This document shows, in pieces, positions 25,801-33,430 of a stretch of 64,000 nt of DNA (position 1 is its first letter; the number at the start of each line of letters is the position of its first letter). The notes under the pieces are model-generated. The model had not been told where the DNA came from and ran no database searches. It saw only the letters and a program-made list of their open reading frames with translations. The DNA is from Arenicola marina (lineage: Eukaryota > Annelida > Polychaeta > Arenicolidae), in the NCBI GenBank assembly GCA_964019135.1, contig OZ025257.1, positions 25,776,352 to 25,840,351 on the forward strand, in the 5' to 3' direction. Position numbers and translations under genes: made by a program.

Positions 25801-28800
25801 TGTGAGTAGGGGAGGCGGACTGACCTGTGTGGTAGAGGAGCTGGGTGGGTGTGAGTACGGGAGGCGGACTGACCTGTGTGGTAGAGGCGCTGGGTGGCTG
25901 TGAGTACGGGAGGCGGACTGACCTGTGTGATAGAGGAGCTGGGTGGCTGTGAGTAGGGGAGGCGGACTGACCTGTCTGGTAGAGGAGCTGGGTGGCTGTG
26001 AGTAGGGGAGGCGGACTGACCTGTGTGATAGAGGAGCTGGGTGGCTGTGAGTAGGGGAGGCGGACTGACCTGTGTGATAGAGGAGCTGGGTGGCTGTGAG
26101 TAGGGGAGGCGGACTGACCTGTCTGGTAGAGGAGCTGGGTGGCTGTGAGTAGGGGAGGCGGACTGACCTGTCTGGTAGAGGAGCTGGGTGGCTGTGAGTA
26201 GGGGAGGCGGACTGACCTGTGTGATAGAGGAGCTGGGTGGCTGTGAGTAGGGGAGGCGGACTGACCTGTCTGGTAGAGGAGCTGGGTGGCTGTGAGTAGG
26301 GGAGGCGGACTGACCTGTCTGGTAGAGGAGCTGGGTGGCTGTGAGTAGGGGAGGCGGACTGACTTGTGTGATAGAGGAGCTGGGTGGCTGTGAGTAGGGG
26401 AGGCGGACTGACCTGTCTGGTAGAGGAGCTGGGTGGCTGTGAGTAGGGGAGGCGGACTGACCTGTCTGGTAGAGGAGCTGGGTGGCCGTGAGTAGGGGAG
26501 GCGGACTGACTTGTCTGGTAAAGGAGCTGGGTGGCTGTGAGTAGGGGAGGCGGACTGACCTGTGTGGTAGAGGAGCTGGGTGGATGTGAGTAGCGGAGGC
26601 GGACTGACCTGTCTGGTAGAGGAGCTGGGTGGCTGTGAGTACGGGAGGCGGACTGACCTGTGTGATAGAGGAGCTGGGTGGCTGTGAGTAGGGGAGGCGG
26701 ACTGACCTGTCTGGTAGAGGAGCTGGGTGGGTGTGAGTACGGGAGGCGGACTGACCTGTGTGGTAGAGGCGCTGGGTGGCTGTGAGTACGGGAAGCGGGC
26801 TGACCTGTGTGATAGAGGAGCTGGGTGGCTGTGAGTAGGGGAGGCGGACTGACCTGTGTGGTAGAGGAGCTGGGTGGCTGTGAGTAGGGGAGGCGGACTG
26901 ACCTGTGTGGTAGAGGAGCTGGGTGGGTGTGAGTACGGGAGGCGGACTGACCTGTGTGGTAGAGGCGCTGGGTGGCTGTGAGTACGGGAAGCGGGCTGAC
27001 CTGTGTGATAGAGGAGCTGGGTGGCTGTGAGTAGGGGAGGCGGACTGACCTGTGTGGTAGAGGAGCTGGGTGGCTGTGAGTAGGGGAGGCGGACTGACCT
27101 GTCTGGTAGAGGAGCTGGGTGGCTGTGAGTAGGGGAGGCGGACTGACCTGTGTGATAGAGGAGCTGGGTGGCTGTGAGTAGGGGAGGCGGACTGACCTGT
27201 CTGGTAGAGGCGCTGGGTGGCTGTGAGTACGGGAGGCGGACTGACCTGTGTGGTAGAGGAGCTGGGTGGCTGTGAGTACGGGAGGCGGACTGACCTGTGT
27301 GGTAGAGGAGCTGGGTGGCTGTGAGTAGGGGAGGCGGACTGACCTGTGTGGTAGAGGAGCTGGGTGGCTGTGAGTACGGGAGGCGGACTGACCTGTGTGG
27401 TAGAAGAGCTGGGTGGCTGTGAGTAGGGGAGGCGGACTGACCTGTCTGGTAGAGGAGCTGGGTGGCTGTGTGTACGGGAGGCGGACTGACCTGTGAGGTA
27501 GAGGAGCTGGGTGGCTGTGAGTAGGGGAGGCGGACTGACCTGTGTGGTAGAGGAGCTGGGTGGCTGTGAGTAGGGGAGGCGGACTGACCTGTGTGGTAGA
27601 GGAGCTGGGTGGCTGTGAGTTCGGGAGGCGGACTGACCTGTGTGGTAGAAGAGCTGGGTGGCTGTGAGTAGGGGAGGCGGACTGACCTGTCTGGTAGAGG
27701 AGCTGGGTGGCTGTGAGTACGGGAGGCGGACTGACCTGTGTGGTAGAGGAGCTGGGTGGCTGTGAGTAGGGGAGGCGGACTGACCTGTGTGATAGAGGAG
27801 CTGGGTGGCTGTGAGTAGGGGAGGCGGACTGACCTGTGTGGTAGAGGAGCTGGGTGGCTGTGAGTACGGGAGGCGGACTGACCTGTGTGGTAGAGGAGCT
27901 GGGTGGCTGTGAGTACGGGAGGCGGACTGACCTGTGTGATAGAGGAGCTGGGTGGCTGTGAGTAGGGGAGGCGGACTGACCTGTGTGGTAGAGGAGCTGG
28001 GTGGCTGTGAGTACGGGAGGCGGACTGACCTGTGTGATAGAGGAGCTGGGTGGCTGTGAGTAGGGGAGGCGGACTGACCTGTGTGGTAGAGGAGCTGGGT
28101 GGCTGTGAGTACGGGAGGCGGACTGACCTGTGTGGTATAGGAGCTGGGTGGCTGTGAGTAGGGGAGGCGGACTGACCTGTGTGGTAGAGGAGCTGGGTGG
28201 CTGTGAGTAGGGGAGGCGGACTGACCTGTGTGATAGAGGAGCTGGGTGGCTGTAAGTACGGGAGGCGGACTGACCTCTGTGGTAGAGGAGCTGGGTGGGT
28301 GTGAGTACCGGAGGCGGACTGACCTGTGTGGTAGAGGAGCTGGGTGGCTGTGAGTAGATGAGGCGGACTGACCTGTCTGGTAGAGGAGCTGGGTGGCTGT
28401 GAGTAGGGGAGGCGGACTGACCTGTGTGATAGAGGAGCTGGGTGGCTGTGAGTACGGAAGGCGGACTGACCTGTGTGGTAGAGGAGCTGGGTGGCTGTGA
28501 GTAGGGGAGGCGGACTGACCTGTGTGGTAGAGGAGCTGGGTGGCTGTGAGTAGGGGAGGCGGACTGACCTGTCTGGTAGAGGAGCTGGGTGGCTGTGAGT
28601 AGGGTAGGCGGACTGACCTGTCTGGTAGAGGAGCTGGGTGGCTGTGAGTAGGGGAGGCGGACTGACCTGTGTGGTAGAGGAGCTGGGTGGCTGTGAGTAG
28701 GGGAGGCGGACTGACCTGTGTGGTAGAGGAGCTGGGTGGCTGTGAGTAGGGGAGGCGGACTGACCTTTGTGATAGAGGAGTTGGGTGGCTGTGAGTAGGG

Positions 28801-31786
28801 GAGACGGACTGACCTGTCTGGTAGAGGAGCTGGGTGGCTGTGAGTAGGGTAGGCGGACTGACCTGTCTGGTAGAGGAGCTGGGTGGCTGTGAGTAGGGGA
28901 GGCGGACTGACCTGTGTGGTAGAGGAGCTGGGTGGCTGTGAGTAGGGGAGGCGGACTGACCTGTGTGGTAGAGGAGCTGGGTGGCTGTGAGTAGGGGAGG
29001 CGGACTGACCTGTGTGGTAGAGGAGCTGGGTGGCTGTGAGTACGGGAGGCGGACTGACCTGTGTGATAGAGGAGTTGGGTGGCTGTGAGTAGGGGAGGCG
29101 GACTGACCTGTGTGGTAGAGGAGCTGGGTGGCTGTGAGTAGGGGAGGCGGACTGACCTGTGTGGTAGAGGAGCTGGGTGGCTGTGAGTAGGGGAGGCGGA
29201 CTGACCTGTGTGGTAGAGGAGCTGGGTGGCTGTGAGTAGGGGAGGCGGACTGACCTGTGTGGTAGAGGAGCTGGGTGGCTGTGAGTAGGGGAGGCGGACT
29301 GACCTGTGTGGTAGAGGAGCTGGGTGGCTGTGAGTACGGGAGGCGGACTGACCTGTGTGATAGAGGAGTTGGGTGGCTGTGAGTAGGGGAGGCGGAATGA
29401 CCTGTGTGATAGAGGCGCTGGGTGGCTGTGAGTAGGGGAGGCGGACTGACCTGTGTAGTAGAGGAGCTGGGTGGCTGTGAGTAGGGGAGGCGGACTGACC
29501 TGTGTGGTAGAAGAGCTGGGTGGCTGTGAGTAGGGGAGGCGGACTGACCTGTGTGGTAGAGGAGCTGGGTGGCTGTGAGTAGGGGAGGCGGACTGACCTG
29601 TGTGGTAGAGGAGCTGGGTGGCTGTGAGTAGGGGAGGCGAACTGACCTGTGTGGTAGAGGAGCTGGGTGGCTGTGAGTAGGGGAGGCGGACTGACCTGTG
29701 TGATAGAGGAGCTGGGTGGCTGTGAGTAGGGGAGGCGGACTGACCTGTGTGGTAGAGGCGCTGGGTGGCTGTGAGTACGGGAGGCGGACTGACCTGTGTG
29801 GTAGAGGAGCTGGGTGGCTGTGAGCAGGGGAGGCGGACTGACCTGTGTGGTAGAGGAGCTGGGTGGCTGTGAGTAGGGGAGGCGGACTGACCTGTGTGGT
29901 AGAGGAGCTGGGTGGCTGTGAGTATGGGAGGCGGACTGACCTGTGTGATAGAGGAGCTGGGTGGCTGTGAGTAGGGGAGGCGGACTGACCTGTCTGGTAG
30001 AAGAGCTGGGTGGCTGTGAGTAGGGGAGGCGGACTGACCTGTGTGGTAGAGGAGCTGGGTGGCTGTGAGTAGGGGAGGCGGACTGACCTGTGTGGTAGAG
30101 GAGCTGGGTGGCTGTGAGTAGGGGAGGCGGACTGACCAGTGTGGTAGAGGAGCTGGGTGGGTGTGAGTACGGGAGGCGGACTGACCTGTGTGGTAGAGGA
30201 GCTGGGTGGCTGTGAGTAGGGGAGGCGGACTGACCTGTGTGGTAGAGGAGCTGGGTGGCTGTGAGTAGGGGAGGCGGACTGACCTGTGTGATAGAGGAGC
30301 TGGGTGGCTGTGAGTAGGGGAGGCGGACTGACCTGTGTGGTAGAGGAGCTGGGTGGGTGTGAGTACGGGAGGCGGACTGACCTGTGTGGTAGAGGAGCTG
30401 GGTGGCTGTGAGTAGGGGAGGCGGACTGACCTGTGTGGTAGAGGAGGTGGGTGGCTGTGAGTACGGGAGGCGGACTGACCTGTGTGATAGAGGAGCTGGG
30501 TGGCTGTGAGTAGGGGAGGCGGACTGACCTGTGTGATAGAGGAGCTCCGTCGCAGCCCTAACTGGTGGCAAGACATCTTGGTGATACGCCAGGCTTTCCA
30601 TCAACTCCTTCGCCTCCTCAATGGATGACCCGATGATATAGAAAAACGGCAGACAGCGCATGCGCCAACCAGCTTTCGCTGGCCCTCTTACTATGATGTG
30701 TTTCTTGAGCATGCGCAGTGAAGGCTCATGGGTGACCCCGAAGCAGTTGTCGCGGTATAATGTGTTAGAATCTTCCACCTTCTCTTGCCAACACGGGTTT
30801 CGATATTTTCGCAGATCCTGAAATAACGACTGACAAAGGCAAAAGCATGTTTAAGATTAAGCCTTAATATGTCTTAATATGATAATAGATAAAAACAAAT
30901 ATCTGTGTAATAAATGACACACTTTTTTCAAGCGAAAATCTGGTCTGAGATTTTGTGATAATCGTATACGATGACAATGAACAGTTTTATTGTAAGTAAA
31001 TGAATAGTAAAGTGCATGACTGTATGGAAACCTTAAATCACAAATATTACACACATTATTTTCTTGAAGCCTACCATTTATAAAATAAAAATTCGGAACA
31101 TATTTTATTGGAACAATTTGAAGTAATAACTACTGTCTAGTATTCTCTGCTCGGCCGGCCCAACCGGTGCGTGGCTCGAATCCCACCTGTGGAGATACCT
31201 ATGTTTGTGCAGCTTAAGGACCCATGTCTTTCTTCACCAAGAGCAGGAGGCTTACTTGCTCCCAGAGACATGGCTCTTCTCTACCTTAACCCTTCCCATT
31301 GTGGCGATGTGACATACGCAGGGTGAAGAGTTGTACATAGACAAGTACCAGTTCACCCCCTCCCCCCTCCTTCCCCTCAGCGTGTCCAGTACTCACCCCG
31401 TTCACAGCCTTACGCATCAGGTCATCCACGGCCAGACCGTTGAAGAACAGCTGCTGCTTCCTCGAGTTCAGCGTGTGACGCCGGTCCCACGCCTCAGGGT
31501 CCTGTTGCCCATAGCGACCCCTGTGGAGCTGAACCCTGGCCGCTTGGGGCTCCCCCACGGCTTGGGGGGCTGGAGCCTCGGCGCCCCACGGGGGGAGACC
31601 CCCGGGCGCCTGGGGATCTGTGTCCTTGGTCGGCCGTCCGGTCTCGCGGGCGCCGGTCTCGCGGGCGCCATACCCCGTGACCAGGCCGTCAATGTACGAG
31701 ATGACGACGTAGGTGATGGCGGCGATGACGGCCAGCGTGGTGTACCGTCTGAGAGCGCTACGCCAGGCGGTCCGCTGCGAGAACAT
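16663..31786 (-). CDS. CHST15-like: CHST15-like carbohydrate sulfotransferase, probable pseudoenzyme (gene span, 7 coding exons)
   Basis: Coding exons in transcript order: 31786-31397, 30817-30529, 21337-21230, 19139-18983, 18689-18530, 18275-18104 (or to 18128) and 16835-16663. All junctions are GT-AG and the phases agree, giving 482 aa (or 474). A type II membrane anchor lies at about residues 16-32, as expected for a Golgi enzyme. The body resembles CHST15 (GalNAc4S-6-O-sulfotransferase) throughout: NPCW near 137, MRCLPFFYIIG at 183-193, DDYLDLFDVAAE, RACVYDRQ, GLYHPFLVDWL, FRFLGLG and a C-terminal FYSGFNQKLARLLDDNRFLW. The family transfers sulfate from PAPS to chondroitin/dermatan. Here the 5'-PSB loop after FYIIG (193-203) lacks the Lys/Gly/Thr residues. 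The 3'-PB motif reads DNPVDRVHA (310-318), without its Arg and Ser. Catalysis is therefore doubtful. The family call is secure; exact orthology is not. Confidence 0.88.
16850..17735. repeat. 16-bp minisatellite in the last intron
   Basis: About 55 units of GGGTCATACAGACGTG (plus strand), with variants ATACAGGCGTG, ATACAAACG and ATGCAGACG. It occupies the 3' end of the intron before coding exon 7, almost touching the acceptor. The branch point and most of the pyrimidine tract must therefore come from repeat units. Confidence 0.95.
17736..18103. other. Remainder of intron 6, nothing recognised
   Basis: Unique intronic sequence between the 16-bp array and coding exon 6. No repeat or RNA gene is evident. 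Confidence 0.6.
18104..18275 (-). CDS. CHST15-like: CHST15-like coding exon 6, with two in-frame donors
   Basis: The acceptor is TTGCATTGCAG|GTTCAG, phase 0. It encodes the segment with GLYHPFLVDWLKVIPKDRLV and FRFLGLG, corresponding to the conserved C-terminal part of CHST15. Two donors 24 nt apart are both in phase 1: CTCG|GTGAGT (exon end 18,128) and GACG|GTATGT (exon end 18,104). The downstream one adds eight residues. The upstream site has the better consensus, so either or both may be used. Confidence 0.85.
18530..18689 (-). CDS. CHST15-like: CHST15-like coding exon 5
   Basis: The acceptor is GGCTCCCCCCAG|GGTTC (phase 2 entry) and the donor ACCG|GTAAGT (phase 0). It starts with the second half of the 3'-phosphate motif (R-V-H-A-T-Y-Y) and contains PQDFHELV and RARACVYDRQ, which align with CHST15. 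The Ser expected in the 3'-PB motif is Ala here. Confidence 0.87.
18690..18982. other. Intron 4 with a tRNA-like B-box fragment
   Basis: The intron carries GGGTTCGAATCCCTACC on the minus strand at about 18,921-18,937. This is a good Pol III B-box core, but no A box is visible, so it is probably the remnant of a tRNA-derived SINE. Confidence 0.4.
18983..19139 (-). CDS. CHST15-like: CHST15-like coding exon 4
   Basis: The acceptor is TGCCGAGCCAG|TTGATG (phase 1) and the donor GACCG|GTAGGT (phase 2). It encodes FDVAPNYLWNFTHWDQFPEL, then the strand and turn IRIILLLDNPVDR that should be the PAPS 3'-phosphate site. The invariant Arg and Asp of the RDP core are replaced by Asp and Asn. Confidence 0.87.
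19318..19420. repeat. 30-bp tandem repeat, about 3.5 copies, in intron 3
   Basis: Near-identical 30-bp units starting CACGATTACTTAATATTAAA and ending AATTCTCAGTT. No similarity to the neighbouring splice junctions is seen. Confidence 0.9.
19712..19870. repeat. 29-bp degenerate tandem repeat in intron 3
   Basis: Four to five units around ATGTCGCGTGTCGATTTTAA, progressively degenerate. Further downstream (20,160-20,310) are homopolymeric G and C runs flanking GGGGGTCCGGACCCCC, a palindrome that may be the edge of another mobile element. Confidence 0.8.
20461..21120 (+). repeat. Dispersed repeat family, copy 2 (intron 3)
   Basis: Direct-orientation homologue of 14,847-15,490, starting AACGCTGCTTTACCGATTTA and ending ACACCCGCTTT. 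It contains a small insertion relative to copy 1 near 20,860-20,890. It lies within the intron between coding exons 3 and 4 of the sulfotransferase-like gene, antisense to it. Confidence 0.8.
21230..21337 (-). CDS. CHST15-like: CHST15-like coding exon 3
   Basis: The acceptor is GAGGTCCACAG|ACAGGTGTCGG (phase 1) and the donor TCACGT|GTAAGT (phase 1). It encodes DRCRLDDYLDLFDVAAELIG and a basic loop, matching the EDYLDLFDLAA region of CHST15. Its first ~40 nt, together with the acceptor, are the founder of the tandem array that fills the upstream intron. Confidence 0.87.
21338..23297 (-). repeat. Array of acceptor-plus-exon-start copies (61/52-bp units, about 33)
   Basis: On the minus strand each unit contains GAGGTCCACAG|ACAGGTGTCGG and then CTGGACCTGTTTGATGT. 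This is the 3' splice site and about 40 nt of coding exon 3, joined by a TGATGTTGTT linker. Units alternate between 61 and 52 bp, the difference being one AACAACATC block. Variants gtCCag, gtCGag and gtTCag recur in blocks, indicating higher-order amplification. The array is continuous with the exon at 21,337 and abuts the donor-derived array at 23,298. Confidence 0.95.
23298..30528 (-). repeat. Array of exon-end-plus-donor copies (49-bp units, about 148)
   Basis: On the minus strand each unit reads CTCCTCTACCACACAG|GTCAGT followed by CCGCCTCCCCTACTCACAG. The founder is the real end of coding exon 2, CTCCTCTATCACACAG|GTCAGT at 30,529/30,528. Every unit therefore carries a near-perfect 5' splice site. 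Upstream in each unit CCTACTCACAG also resembles a 3' splice site, which would bound a 24-nt micro-exon. The minus-strand unit has no stop codon in any frame, so exon 2 reads open for about 2,400 further codons. A few units have small indels (for example near 24,130 and 25,150). Confidence 0.96.
30529..30817 (-). CDS. CHST15-like: CHST15-like coding exon 2
   Basis: The acceptor is CGTTATTTCAG|GATCTG (phase 0) and the donor CACAG|GTCAGT (phase 1). It encodes KYRNPCWQEK, a basic linker, then RMRCLPFFYIIG, which in CHST15 leads straight into the PAPS 5'-phosphosulfate loop. Here the loop is SSIEEAKELMESL, with none of the Lys, Gly or Thr residues that bind PAPS. The last eight codons (ATELLYHT) are the template of the 49-bp array downstream. 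Confidence 0.88.
30818..31396. other. Intron 1, with a SINE-like fragment
   Basis: Mostly AT-rich intron. At about 31,170-31,190 on the plus strand, GTGGCTCGAATCCCACC resembles a tRNA-type B box, suggesting a SINE remnant. There is no tandem array in this intron. Confidence 0.45.
31397..31786 (-). CDS. CHST15-like: CHST15-like coding exon 1 (start Met, membrane anchor)
   Basis: ATG at 31,786 with a donor AACGGG|GTGAGT (phase 0). Residues 1-15 are basic, and TLAVIAAITYVVISYI forms the signal-anchor, giving a type II topology. A low-complexity stem rich in Gly, Pro and Ala follows, with a short duplicated GARETGARET motif. A strong acceptor (pyrimidine tract, CCCACCCCAG|GACC) 13 nt upstream of the ATG indicates that a 5' UTR exon lies further upstream. 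Confidence 0.82.
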
Positions 31787-31859
31787 GGCCCGCAGGGTCC
31801 TGGGGTGGGCGGAGAGAGACGTGGGTGGGAGGGGGGGGGGAGGGGTGGCAGACTCAGGA

Positions 31860-32425
31860 ATTGGCGGTGGTTTAAATGCTGGTCTGAGGGCTGGTTTAAC
31901 GGCTGGTCTAACGGCTGGTCTGACGGCTGGTCTAAAGGCTGGTCTGAGGACTGTTCCAAGGGCTGGTCTGACGGCTGGTCTGATAGCTGGTCTGAGGACT
32001 GGTCTAAAGCTGGTCTAAATGCTGGTTTGAGGACTGGTCTGAGGGCTGGTCAGACTGGTCTAAAGGCTGGTCTAAACCTGGTCTAAAGGCTGGTCTGATG
32101 ACTGGTCCAATGGCTGGTCTGAGGGCTGGTCAGACTGGTCTAAAGGCTGGTCTGAGGACTGGTCTAAAGCTGGTCTAAATGCTGGTCTAAACCTGGTCGA
32201 AAAGCTGGTCTGAGGGCTGGTCCAAGGGCTCGTCTGAGGGTTGGTCTAAAAGCTGGTCTGTGGGCTGGTCTAAAGCTGGTCTAAAGGCTGGTCTGAGGAC
32301 TGGTCTAAAGCTGGTCTGACGGCTGGTCTGACGGCTGGTCTGACGGCTGGGCTGTGGGCTGGTCTGAAAGCTGGTCTGTGGGCTGGTCTGACGGCTGGTC
32401 TGCCGCCCGATCTGAAGACTGGTCT
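31860..32425. repeat. About 10/20-bp GGCTGGTCTGA array in the putative 5' UTR intron
   Basis: Units AGGCTGGTCTGA, CGGCTGGTCTAA and GACTGGTCTAA repeat for about 565 bp, with degenerate edges. It lies just upstream (in the transcript) of the acceptor that precedes coding exon 1, so it probably sits in the 5' UTR intron of the sulfotransferase-like gene. Confidence 0.9.
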
Positions 32426-33430
32426 GGCCCGATCTATGGCCTGGTTAATGACAGACCCATGGATCGGGCGGAGGACTGTTGTGACGATTGATCTAAGCAA
32501 CAGTCTCACGACGGATCCACGACCAGATCCTGTGACTGATCCGACACTTCCTCAGTTAGTCTAGGGACCCAAATTAGTATTGACGAAAAAATACTGATCT
32601 AATCTGAATCCAGAAACTGTCCCACGGCTGATCTAGTGATCTTCAAGTTAGTTATGTTTTTTTATGTTCGATCGTCGCGTTCGAAGGTTTGTACCCTCGA
32701 TATTCCAGTGTGAGGCACTGTATTTCCAATATTGCACGTAAACCGGTGTAACGTGCGATGGTTCGAAATTATTTCGATATTCCTGTGCGGTGATATCCTA
32801 GATCCTTATCCGAAGCTTCACACTTCTGACATTCGCGCCTGTCAATCACAATACTTTCGAACGCCATTTGCATGTAAGTTTTAATACTGTACATCGTTCG
32901 CTGTCCTGTAAGGTCATAATGAAGACATCCATGCTATATTCAGAATATATTCCAAGTCAAACCAGCGGTCGTTCTGTTGAAGCGTATATATAGAGCTACG
33001 TTGTAAGTTGGGAAACTACGGCGGCCCATACAACTTCGCTACGGGGTGTGGTGACATCATTGCGATAAGTGTGCGGGAGGAATGGTGAAACGCCACCGAT
33101 GGAGGGAGTCCTAGCTTATTGTTCCTGTGGACTACAGTAAGGAGAACATCGTTTGACAGGGCGACAGTGTCTCCATATGGACATCATCTATGTTATAATG
33201 TCAAAGCTACAAGACGGAGAAGTAAATGTCACCACATACAGAGCGGCCTCAAGCGGAGTAAGCTCGTCTCTATAAACATATTCAGTCCGGGCAGATGGGA
33301 GGGTGTGTAGGGGGGGGGGGGGAGGTGGGGGTAGCGGTGTGGCAGGTCGGGGGTAGCCGTACGGCGGTCCGGTAGGTGGGGAGTGTCGGCTCCGAGTCAA
33401 TCGGTGCGTACGTGGGTTGTACCGCTACAA
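32426..33430. other. No gene recognised
   Basis: Unique sequence with a poly-G run near 33,310. It may contain the first exon or promoter of the sulfotransferase-like gene, but I cannot place it. Confidence 0.5.

Noticed and set aside
23285..30778. Minus-strand 2,497- and 2,353-codon frames as a giant repeat protein
   Set aside because: They consist of one real exon (30,817-30,529) running into a stop-free junction-derived array. The strong donor at the exon end and the matching phase of downstream exons show the array is intronic.
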